From contig JAGZLR010000063.1 in NCBI GenBank assembly GCA_018364635.1, positions 1 to 9,416 on the forward strand: a stretch of DNA of 9,416 bases. The letters run 5' to 3'. Under the pieces are notes generated by a model. It ran no database searches. It saw nothing but the letters and a program-made list of their open reading frames with translations, and was not told where the DNA came from. This document shows, piece after piece, positions 1 to 5,871 of the stretch (position 1 is its first letter; each line of letters opens with the position of its first letter). Origin of the DNA: Clostridiales bacterium. Its GTDB lineage: Bacteria > Bacillota > Clostridia > Lachnospirales > Anaerotignaceae. The translations under genes and the position numbers were made by a program.

Positions 1-633
1 GCTGTTTCAATCAAGCAGGTGATGAAAGAAACAGAACGTATGAGTAAAACTGTTCGAGAAAGTTTCCTTCTTGCCTGCAATGGGCTAATCACCAATCAAA
101 TATCCTATTCTGATCGTATCAAAGATTTAAATCAATTAATTAATTTTTTAAATCAAGAAATTTCTGATTATTTAATAAAACTAAATAACCTTGCCCTCTT
201 GAAGCAAGAATCAGAAATGATTGGTAAAATTTTTCATGTCATCACCTATCTCGTACATATCAGCGACCATGCAATCAATATTTTAAATAGAACAGAAGAG
301 TTCATTGACCATGGCTTCACCTATTCTGAAGCGGCTCGACAGGAAATACAACAAATAAGTGAGACAAGCTTAGCACTATATGATGGGGCTATCAATATGT
401 TCTTCCATCAAAACAGCGAAAACATCTCTCTTTTAAACTTAAAACATCTGCAAAATAAAGTATATGCGTTAAGCAAATACGCGCAAGAAGCACATATTCA
501 GCGTTTAAAGAAAAAAGAATGTCATATCATTTCCGGCGTTGTATTTTTTAAAGTGTTACAGGATTTGGAGAGAGTTGGAAGCCACAGCTATCATATTGCC
601 CAAGCCATAGATTTGGCTCCCAATTCGCCATAA
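1..633 (+). CDS. PhoU-like domain protein, C-terminal part (probably of a Na+/Pi cotransporter), 5' truncated by window
   Basis: The frame is open from base 1 to TAA at 631-633 (210 codons), so the gene begins outside the window. The GTG at 19 is not a convincing start: no ribosome binding site can be seen and the frame continues upstream. The protein is an all-helical, charged bundle with two PhoU-type signatures. One is ISDHAINI around window codons 87-94, and the other is DLERVGSHSYHIAQAI near the C-terminus, where Ser replaces the usual Asp of the ERxxDH motif. There is no membrane segment in the visible part. Such domains occur as free PhoU phosphate-signalling proteins or as the cytoplasmic tail of NptA/YjbB-type Na+/phosphate symporters. 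The opening residues (VMKETERMSKTV) resemble the linker that follows the transporter part, so I favour the symporter tail; this is inference. What follows is an integrase remnant, not a pst or pho gene. Confidence 0.72.
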   Translation, partial: AVSIKQVMKETERMSKTVRESFLLACNGLITNQISYSDRIKDLNQLINFLNQEISDYLIKLNNLALLKQESEMIGKIFHVITYLVHISDHAINILNRTEEFIDHGFTYSEAARQEIQQISETSLALYDGAINMFFHQNSENISLLNLKHLQNKVYALSKYAQEAHIQRLKKKECHIISGVVFFKVLQDLERVGSHSYHIAQAIDLAPNSP

Positions 634-679
634 ATGGAGGCTGTAAAGAACATATTTGAAATAGACGTTTTGACATTAA

Positions 680-905
680 CGTTTATACCACCGCTTACAA
701 GCATTTATAAAAACTTATCAATTACAGGCCATAATAGATGGTATCAATAGAGGTTGGCAAACTAAAAGCCACATTCAAACACTGTTACATCAGATGTTTG
801 ACATCGTAACGAAAACTACGCTGCCTTTATCAAGTTGGACAGCAAACCACAATCCAATCGAAAGAGAAAATTCAAATGCTTTTTGACATATTGAGGTTTG
901 GGTGT
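680..905 (+). pseudogene. Decayed tyrosine integrase fragment (core-binding domain remnant)
   Basis: There is no intact gene between 634 and 931, but one frame stays open from 680 to the TGA at 884-886 without a start codon. It contains WQTKSHIQTLLHQMFDIV (755-808), which has the look of the SAM-like core-binding helices of phage or transposon tyrosine integrases. At 812-815 a run of four A's appears to have lost one base. Moving to the next frame at 814 gives N-YAAFIKLDSKPQSNRKRK (814-870), which fits the usual continuation (NYAEFV...K, then a linker into the catalytic domain). Returning to the first frame gives HIEVW at 887-901, similar to the EEI-x-x-LW start of the catalytic domain. The R-H-R-Y catalytic part is absent. 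I read this as a short, frameshifted relic of an integrated element. The assignment rests on remembered family patterns, not a search. Confidence 0.5.
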
Positions 906-931
906 TTGTGCTTGGATTTAAAAGTCAATTT

Positions 932-961
932 AAAAACAGATGGGTTGCCATCTGTTTTTTA
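932..961 (+). terminator. Rho-independent terminator
   Basis: ACAGATGG (936-943), loop GTTG, then CCATCTGT (948-955) form a perfect 8-bp stem. A-rich sequence lies before it and a run of T's follows to 960. It ends any transcription coming from the PhoU-like gene and the integrase remnant. The T-run abuts the -35 box of the next promoter. Confidence 0.82.
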
Positions 962-990
962 TTGTCTCAAAATTCAAATTGTGATATACT
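962..990 (+). promoter_or_regulatory. Promoter of the Rrf2 regulator gene
   Basis: TTGTCT at 962-967 and TATACT at 985-990 are separated by exactly 17 bp. A TGA just before the -10 (982-984) gives an extended -10. Predicted transcription start is near 997, which would leave a leader of about 48 nt before the ATG at 1045. A small dyad, TCGA-N6-TCGA (1007-1020), lies between the predicted start and the ribosome binding site and could be an operator. Confidence 0.68.
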
Positions 991-1044
991 TATTTTTAAA
1001 AAAATGTCGAAATTGATCGAAAAAGAGAATAAGGAGTGCAGACT

Positions 1045-1452
1045 ATGAAAATTTCAACAAGAGGACGCTATGGCCTCCGCCTGATGATTGAACTTGCCAT
1101 GAATCAGGATAAAGGATATATTTCTCTTAACGAGATCGCTAAAATCCAAGAGGTCTCCGAAAAATATTTAGAACAGTTAATCACACCTTTATCGAAAGCT
1201 GGTCTTGTAATGAGTCAGAGAGGTGCTCAAGGTGGATACCGCCTGGCTATGGACGCAGATAAAATTTCTGTAGGCAAAATTCTAGTTGCACTGGAGGGCT
1301 CCCTCTCTCCGGTTGATTGTTTAGAAAACGGTGCTTGTACCAAGGTAGATTCTTGTGTTTCAGTTTTTTTATGGCAAAAGATTAAAGATGCTATTGATAA
1401 TGTTATTAATACCATGACTTTAGAAGATCTTGTAAATGAAAAAAACATTTAG
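1045..1452 (+). CDS. Rrf2/IscR-like [Fe-S] transcriptional regulator
   Basis: This 135-residue winged-helix regulator begins MKISTRGRYG, the standard Rrf2-family N-terminus. The recognition region carries VSEKYLEQLITPLSKAGLV (38-56), and the wing RGAQGGYRL (59-67). Three cysteines, Cys92, Cys98 and Cys104, have the C-x5-C-x5-C spacing that holds the [2Fe-2S] cluster in IscR and even the same numbering as the E. coli protein. Residue 107, His in E. coli IscR, is Val here, so the fourth ligand must differ if a cluster binds. Glu43, linked to DNA specificity in IscR, is present. I chose ATG 1045 over GTG 1036 because AAGGAG (1031-1036) lies 8 nt upstream of the ATG. No isc or suf genes are adjacent, so the targets are unknown: Fe-S homeostasis, redox or cysteine metabolism (CymR-like) are all possible. 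CymR itself lacks these cysteines, as I recall. Confidence 0.9.
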   Translation: MKISTRGRYGLRLMIELAMNQDKGYISLNEIAKIQEVSEKYLEQLITPLSKAGLVMSQRGAQGGYRLAMDADKISVGKILVALEGSLSPVDCLENGACTKVDSCVSVFLWQKIKDAIDNVINTMTLEDLVNEKNI

Positions 1453-1458
1453 ATACCT

Positions 1459-1493
1459 AAAAAAGAGTACAGAAAGATTCTGCACTCTTTTTA
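1459..1493. terminator. Bidirectional terminator between convergent genes
   Basis: An A-rich arm ending GAGTACAGA (1465-1473) and the arm TCTGCACTC (1479-1487) flank a short loop, with A-tract and T-tract on either side. In plus-strand RNA there is one A/C mismatch. In minus-strand RNA the same position is a G-U pair, so the hairpin is better formed for the leftward SIMPL transcript. It lies 7 bp beyond the Rrf2 stop and about 60 bp beyond the SIMPL gene stop. Confidence 0.8.
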
Positions 1494-1551
1494 TATTTCA
1501 TTTTTTAGAAAAAACATCCACACCCTATTCTTTCATTGTTTTGCACTTACT

Positions 1552-2271
1552 TTATTGATATAGATAAGTAACGCTGACATTAGCTTCTATCTGAATGTTA
1601 TCATAACCAATTTTAGGGCTTCCAGCCTCAGAATCGGCAGCTTCTTCTTTCGCCATACTGCTTGAAGCCATGTTAGATATTTCATAAGCATTCCCATCAC
1701 CATGTTCATTTACACTATATGGAATAATCTTTGATTTACCCAGAGCTTCCGCTAAAGCCTCTGCACTTTTTTGTGCATTGCCAATGGATGCCTTTAAAGC
1801 ATCTGCATAATACTTCTCCGGCTCCTCTAGTCCAAAATCTACACGATTTGATTCTGTCACACCTTCTTTCAAAGCGATGTCAATATAATCTCTCACGTGA
1901 TCAATATCATTTGTTGTTACTGTAAAAGAAAGAAAAGCATTATAACCAGTTATTTTATTCTCCTCTGACTTCGAATCATATTCAGGATTTACGCGATAAT
2001 AGTTGGTCTTAATATCTTCATTTTTAATTCCACTTTGCATCAGCTTTTCCTTTACCCTTTGAAATATTTCTCCATTTTTACCCGCTGCAACAGAAGAATC
2101 TTTGTCGTAAGTAGAAATACTCATTGATATATCTGCTTTGTCAGGCATAACTTCAACAATTCCCTTTCCTGCAACTGTAATAGAGTCTTTTACTGGTTCA
2201 GCTGCAAAAACACTTCCTGATAATAGAGCAGATAGACATAATACAGTCATTCCTCCAATAATCTTTTTCAT
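1552..2271 (-). CDS. Secreted SIMPL-domain (DUF541) protein
   Basis: This 239-residue protein starts with a Sec signal peptide: Lys-Lys at 2-3, a hydrophobic core through about residue 19, and SVFA-A (20-24) as a likely cleavage site. The mature part opens SITVAGKGIVEVMPDKADISMSI, the hallmark of the SIMPL/DUF541 family (kept in two parts: SITVAGKGIVEVM, then PDKADISMSI). It then runs through the family's usual LxxxGI-xx-DIKT-x-Y-x-(V/L)-xPEY segment (about 85-107) and ends in an NIQIEANVSVTYLY strand. Relatives are extracytoplasmic proteins of poorly defined function; some bacterial members (BP26, YggE) have been linked to oligomer formation or oxidative stress. The start is ATG at 2271, not the in-frame TTG at 2289, because AAGGAG lies 9 nt before the ATG. 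A serine/alanine/glutamate-rich stretch near residues 200-220 looks like a flexible insertion. It is monocistronic, convergent with the Rrf2 gene and divergent from the tRNA gene. Confidence 0.88.
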   Translation of the reverse strand: MKKIIGGMTVLCLSALLSGSVFAAEPVKDSITVAGKGIVEVMPDKADISMSISTYDKDSSVAAGKNGEIFQRVKEKLMQSGIKNEDIKTNYYRVNPEYDSKSEENKITGYNAFLSFTVTTNDIDHVRDYIDIALKEGVTESNRVDFGLEEPEKYYADALKASIGNAQKSAEALAEALGKSKIIPYSVNEHGDGNAYEISNMASSSMAKEEAADSEAGSPKIGYDNIQIEANVSVTYLYQ

Positions 2272-2307
2272 AACACAACACTCCTTCAAATTTTTTCAAA
2301 AAAACTA

Positions 2308-2336
2308 TTGCTTTTTTTTAAATTCTATGATAGAAT
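2308..2336 (+). promoter_or_regulatory. Promoter of tRNA-Leu
   Basis: TTGCTT (2308-2313), a 17-bp spacer and TAGAAT (2331-2336), with TGA directly before the -10, give an extended -10 promoter. The predicted start near 2343 is about 7 nt before the mature tRNA 5' end. The -10 is half of a perfect 15-bp palindrome, ATTCTAT-G-ATAGAAT (2322-2336). Confidence 0.7.
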
Positions 2337-2349
2337 ACATATTGTTCTT

Positions 2350-2433
2350 GCGGATGTGGCGGAACTGGCAGACGCGCCAGACTCAAAATCTGGTTATGGT
2401 GACATAGTGTGGGTTCGATTCCCACCATCCGCA
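2350..2433 (+). tRNA. tRNA-Leu (anticodon CAA)
   Basis: The acceptor stem pairs GCGGATG (2350-2356) with CATCCGC (2426-2432), followed by discriminator A at 2433. The anticodon stem CCAGA/TCTGG (2377-2381/2389-2393) encloses loop CTCAAAA, so the anticodon is CAA at 2384-2386, which reads UUG. The T arm has GTGGG-TTCGATT-CCCAC. A long variable arm (about 2394-2408) marks a class II tRNA, as expected for leucine. The 84-nt gene ends without an encoded CCA, so CCA must be added after transcription. It stands alone with its own promoter and terminator. Confidence 0.96.
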
Positions 2434-2437
2434 TTAG

Positions 2438-2466
2438 AAAGCTTGATTCTTTAATCAAGCTTTTTT
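2438..2466 (+). terminator. Terminator of tRNA-Leu
   Basis: AAGCTTGATT (2439-2448), loop CTTT, then AATCAAGC (2453-2460) running into six T's form a hairpin five bases after the tRNA end. Confidence 0.88.
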
Positions 2467-2540
2467 AATTTATTATAATCATTTTTTTGTGAAAATACAA
2501 CGAATCTTTTCTTACACTTTTCTTAAATGCATCGCTGAAA

Positions 2541-2580
2541 TAAACAAAAAGGAGCACATTTTTGTGCTCCTTTTTGTTTA
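2541..2580. terminator. Terminator of the aspS-gatCAB operon (symmetric)
   Basis: TAAACAAAAAGGAGCACA (2541-2558) and TGTGCTCCTTTTTGTTTA (2563-2580) are a perfect 18-bp inverted repeat around a TTTT loop. The GC core is GGAGCACA, flanked by A and T runs, so it can act on either strand. It mainly ends leftward transcription of gatB, whose stop codon (2580-2578) is the first triplet of the hairpin. Confidence 0.9.
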
Positions 2581-4014
2581 TTTCAATTTAGATAAAGCCT
2601 CTGTAATTGCTTTATTTACAGATCCTGGATCTGCTTTTCCTTTAAGTTGCTTCATACATTGTCCCATAAGGAATCTTCCTACTTTATCATTACCAGCCTT
2701 ATATTCCTCAATTGATTTCGGATTAGATTCAATAACTTTCTGAACAATTTCTGCAACCAATGAATCATCTTTTACCATCTCTAAATTATTTTCTTTGATG
2801 TAGTTTTCAGGCTCTACATTTTCAGTAAAGATTTTTTCAAATACTTCTTTGGCGGTATTTCGATTCACTACATCAGAAGTCTGAAGCAGAATAAGTTTCC
2901 CTAAATATACCGGATCAAATGTAAAGTTTTCCGGTTCTAAAGAAGTCTCTGCAGCCAGACGAAGAGCCTCACCCATAATCCAATTTGCCACTTCTTTTGG
3001 ATTATGGCAGACCTCATTTGCTTTTTCAAAGATTTCTACTAAATATTTATTCCCTGTAATAATATCTACATCATATTCTGTCAAACTGTATTCTGACATA
3101 TATCTTTGCTTTTTAGCTTCTGGAAGCTCAGGCAAAGTAGCTCTGACAGACTCAATCCACTCTTCACTGATTTCAATTGGCACAAGATCCGGTTCTGGGA
3201 AATATCTATAATCCTGTGCGTCCTCTTTTGAACGCATAGCAATACTTTTTCCTTTGTTATCATCCCATCTTCTCGTCTCTTGTCTTACCCTTTGACCTTC
3301 TTCTATTAACTCAATCTGACGAGCCCTTTCCCCCTCAATTGCTCTGGCAATTGCTTTAAATGAATTCAAGTTTTTCATTTCCGTCCTTGTGCCCAACTCC
3401 TTTTGTCCAACTGGGCGAACAGAAAGATTGACATCTGCCCTCAAGGATCCTTGTTCCATTTTGCAGTCTGATACACCAATATATTGAAGAATAGCTTTTA
3501 GCTTCGTCAAATAAGCGATTACTTCTTCCCCACTGGAAAAGTCCGGCTCACTCACAATTTCCAAAAGTGGTACACCACAACGATTGTAATCTACTAAAGT
3601 ACACTCATCCCATGGATCATGAATTAATTTACCTGCATCTTCTTCCATATGGATCTCTTTAATACGAATTGCTTTTTTCACACCATTGACTTCAATATCA
3701 ATATGTCCATTCTGGCAAATTGGCAGATAAAGCTGTGAGACTTGATACGCTTTTGGAAGATCAGGATAAAAATAATTCTTCCGATCAAACTTATTATACC
3801 GAGTAATTTCACAGTTTGTAGCCAACCCTGTACGAATTGCATACTCTACAACATTTTTATTTAACACAGGCAGTGTACCAGGCATGCCTGTACATACTTC
3901 ACATACATGTGTATTAGGTTCTCCTCCAAACTCAGTTGTACAGGAACAGAATATCTTTGTAGCTGTAGAAAGTTCACAGTGCACTTCCAAACCTAGTGTT
4001 GTTTCAAAATCCAT
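2578..4014 (-). CDS. gatB: Asp-tRNA(Asn)/Glu-tRNA(Gln) amidotransferase subunit B
   Basis: GatB (478 residues, full length) is the tRNA-binding and kinase subunit of the GatCAB complex in the cytoplasm. It phosphorylates the side chain of misacylated Asp-tRNA(Asn) or Glu-tRNA(Gln), and the activated carboxyl is then amidated with ammonia from GatA. The cradle domain shows GLEVHCELST (8-17), DLPKAYQVSQ and the MEEDAGK-LIHD segment, DYNRCGVPLLEIVSEPD and YRYFPEPDLVPI. Four cysteines at 23, 25, 38 and 41 keep the zinc site that I recall being lost in some other Firmicutes such as Staphylococcus. The C-terminus (GRFLMGQCMKQLKGKADP) is the YqeY-like tail that contacts the tRNA. Its ATG overlaps the gatA stop by one base (TAATG), typical of translational coupling. 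The stop codon lies inside the terminator hairpin. Confidence 0.98.
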   Translation of the reverse strand: MDFETTLGLEVHCELSTATKIFCSCTTEFGGEPNTHVCEVCTGMPGTLPVLNKNVVEYAIRTGLATNCEITRYNKFDRKNYFYPDLPKAYQVSQLYLPICQNGHIDIEVNGVKKAIRIKEIHMEEDAGKLIHDPWDECTLVDYNRCGVPLLEIVSEPDFSSGEEVIAYLTKLKAILQYIGVSDCKMEQGSLRADVNLSVRPVGQKELGTRTEMKNLNSFKAIARAIEGERARQIELIEEGQRVRQETRRWDDNKGKSIAMRSKEDAQDYRYFPEPDLVPIEISEEWIESVRATLPELPEAKKQRYMSEYSLTEYDVDIITGNKYLVEIFEKANEVCHNPKEVANWIMGEALRLAAETSLEPENFTFDPVYLGKLILLQTSDVVNRNTAKEVFEKIFTENVEPENYIKENNLEMVKDDSLVAEIVQKVIESNPKSIEEYKAGNDKVGRFLMGQCMKQLKGKADPGSVNKAITEALSKLK

Positions 4015-5492
4015 TATCTTGCCGCCTCCCCTGTTAAGACTGGTTTTTTCTTATGGAACTCAGTTATTTGCTGGAAAGCATAACCAATATTTAAAAGTTT
4101 CTCTTCCGTAAATGCCTGACCAATCATTTGAAGACCAATAGGCATATTATTTTTATCAAATCCACATGGAACAACAAGTCCAGGTAATCCAGCTAAATTA
4201 ACAGATACAGTATAAATATCACCTAAATACATTTTCAAAGGATCACTTAAATTTTCACCGATCTTTAAAGCTGTTGTAGGAGCTGTAGGGCAAATTACTA
4301 CATCATATTTTTCAAACGCTCTGTCAAATGCATGTTTAATCTTTGCCTTGATCTGTAACGCTTTTTTATAGTATGCGTCGTAATAACCACTGGATAGAAC
4401 AAAGGCTCCTATCATAATCCGGCGTTTTGTCTCCATACCAAAACCTTCACTTCTGGATCTGTAGTACAGCTCAGATAAATCAACATCCTCGAGATTTTTT
4501 GGACAATAGCCATAGCGAATACCATCATATCTTGAAAGATTGGAACTTGCTTCAGCACAAGCGATAATATAATATGCAGGTATCGCATAATCAACCTCAG
4601 GCATCGCAAACTCCTCTACAACGGCACCTTGCCCTTCCATTGTTTTAATGGCAGAAAAAACCGCTTCCTTGACATCTGGGTCAAGACCTTCCCCAAAATA
4701 ATTAGAAGGAACACCAATTTTTAGTCCCTGAATGTTACCAGAAAGGTTTATTTTCGCAGATGGACGATTGACAGATGTACTATCTTTTGGATCATGACCA
4801 GAAATAATTTCATAGATTGCAGCAGCATCTTTGACATCCTTTGTCAATGGACCGATCTGGTCTAAAGAAGAAGCATACGCCACCAAACCATATCTGGATA
4901 CTGTACCATAAGTAGGTTTTAGTCCTGTCACTCCGCAAAAAGAAGCTGGTTGGCGTATCGATCCACCTGTGTCTGAACCTAAAGTACAAAAAGCCTCCTC
5001 TGCTGCCACTGCTGCCGCAGAACCGCCTGAACTTCCTCCAGGTACCCGATCTGTGTTCCAAGGATTCTTTGTAGGTCCAAAGTATGAAGTTTCCGTTGTA
5101 GAACCCATAGCAAACTCGTCCATGTTTGTTTTACCTATGATAACTGCACCAGCATCTTCAAACCTCTTCACAGCAGTTGAAGTATAAGTTGGACGGAAAG
5201 ATTCCAGCATTTTTGAGCCGCAAGAAGTTTGAATTCCTTTTGTACACATATTATCTTTGACTCCTACAGGAACTCCTGCCAGGGGTGAGGATAAACTGCC
5301 ATCATCTATTTTTTTCTGTACTTCTTCCGCCCTTTTTAAAGCTGCCTCTTTGCACACAGTAGCATAACAATGATATGTTGATTCCTGTCTATCTATTTTA
5401 TCAAGCACAGATTGTGTAGCTTCCACGACGCCGACTTCTCTATTTTGAATTTTAGCGCCTAATTCTAGGGCTGTCATATCCATAAGCTCCAT
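4014..5492 (-). CDS. gatA: Asp-tRNA(Asn)/Glu-tRNA(Gln) amidotransferase subunit A
   Basis: GatA (492 residues) is the glutaminase subunit of GatCAB. It releases ammonia from glutamine for transfer to the activated aminoacyl-tRNA on GatB. It is an amidase-signature protein: GVPVGVKDN carries the catalytic Lys79, GGSSGGSAAAVAA (152-164) carries Ser154, and GSDTGGSIRQPA carries Ser178. This is the same Lys-Ser-Ser triad and numbering as in the S. aureus enzyme. The usual TGLKPTYG and SLDQIGP segments follow. Three in-frame ATGs occur in the first six codons; the first (5492) is chosen because AAGGAGG lies 7 nt upstream. It follows gatC by 20 nt and overlaps gatB by one base, so the three subunits should be made together. 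All expected catalytic residues are present. Confidence 0.98.
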   Translation of the reverse strand: MELMDMTALELGAKIQNREVGVVEATQSVLDKIDRQESTYHCYATVCKEAALKRAEEVQKKIDDGSLSSPLAGVPVGVKDNMCTKGIQTSCGSKMLESFRPTYTSTAVKRFEDAGAVIIGKTNMDEFAMGSTTETSYFGPTKNPWNTDRVPGGSSGGSAAAVAAEEAFCTLGSDTGGSIRQPASFCGVTGLKPTYGTVSRYGLVAYASSLDQIGPLTKDVKDAAAIYEIISGHDPKDSTSVNRPSAKINLSGNIQGLKIGVPSNYFGEGLDPDVKEAVFSAIKTMEGQGAVVEEFAMPEVDYAIPAYYIIACAEASSNLSRYDGIRYGYCPKNLEDVDLSELYYRSRSEGFGMETKRRIMIGAFVLSSGYYDAYYKKALQIKAKIKHAFDRAFEKYDVVICPTAPTTALKIGENLSDPLKMYLGDIYTVSVNLAGLPGLVVPCGFDKNNMPIGLQMIGQAFTEEKLLNIGYAFQQITEFHKKKPVLTGEAAR

Positions 5493-5512
5493 AAACTTTC
5501 CTCCTTTGTAAT

Positions 5513-5800
5513 TTATTCCACAGTCATTGGAACCTTAAAGCATCCATCTTTTTTATTTGGTGCGTTCGATGTTATAATATCACGGTCAGTCGAGTCTTTG
5601 ACAACATCTTCTCTAAAAACATTCTTTACAGGAAAAGCATGGCTCATTGCCTCAATTCCTTCTGTATCCACCTGATTTAAAACATCCATATAGTCAATAA
5701 TCTTTCCTAATTCCTCTTTTGCAGATTCCTTTTCATTTTCTTCCAGTCTTAATTTTGCAAGTTTTGCAATATATTCGATCATATCATCAGTAATTACCAT
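5513..5800 (-). CDS. gatC: Asp-tRNA(Asn)/Glu-tRNA(Gln) amidotransferase subunit C
   Basis: GatC (95 residues) is the small belt subunit that wraps the GatA-GatB interface and stabilises the complex. It begins MVITDDMIEYIAKLAKLRL, the family's N-terminal helix, followed by LGKIIDYMDVLNQVDTEGI and the proline-poor linker AFPVKNVFREDVV, ending with the FKVP-x-x-V(E) motif. An in-frame ATG exists farther upstream at 5845 but would add 15 unrelated residues and lies within a hairpin. The start at 5800 has AAAGGGG 8 nt before it and gives the normal family length. It follows the AspRS gene by 71 nt, with a 12-bp hairpin in that gap, and precedes gatA by 20 nt. Confidence 0.96.
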   Translation of the reverse strand: MVITDDMIEYIAKLAKLRLEENEKESAKEELGKIIDYMDVLNQVDTEGIEAMSHAFPVKNVFREDVVKDSTDRDIITSNAPNKKDGCFKVPMTVE

Positions 5801-5829
5801 ATAACTCGCCCCTTTTCTATTTATAATAA

Positions 5830-5864
5830 AGTTCAGGAAACGCACATTGTATGTTTCCTGAACT
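5830..5864 (-). promoter_or_regulatory. Inter-cistronic hairpin between the AspRS gene and gatC
   Basis: AGTTCAGGAAAC (5830-5841) and GTTTCCTGAACT (5853-5864) form a perfect 12-bp inverted repeat around an 11-base loop. In the leftward RNA it begins 7 nt past the AspRS stop and ends about 29 nt before gatC. Only a weak, broken U-tract (UUAUUAU) follows. It could be a leaky terminator, an RNA-processing or stability element, or a site for adjusting AspRS to GatCAB ratio. Confidence 0.6.
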
Positions 5865-5871
5865 AGTCTTC

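Noticed and set aside
1036..1044. GTG at 1036 as the Rrf2 start
   Set aside because: It overlaps the AAGGAG ribosome binding site, and family members start at MKISTRGRYG.
2272..2289. TTG at 2289 as the SIMPL start
   Set aside because: It would place the ribosome binding site inside the coding region and put extra residues before a normal signal peptide.
2138..2407. Open frame spanning the SIMPL start and the tRNA-Leu gene
   Set aside because: It is antisense to the SIMPL gene and reads through a clear tRNA; no ribosome binding site or recognisable protein.
2350..2466. tRNA-Leu as an integration (att) site linked to the integrase relic
   Set aside because: The relic lies about 1.4 kb away with two intact genes between, and no duplicated tRNA 3' end was found.
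5801..5845. ATG at 5845 as the gatC start
   Set aside because: It adds 15 non-conserved residues, lies in the hairpin region and lacks the good AAAGGGG spacing seen at 5800.
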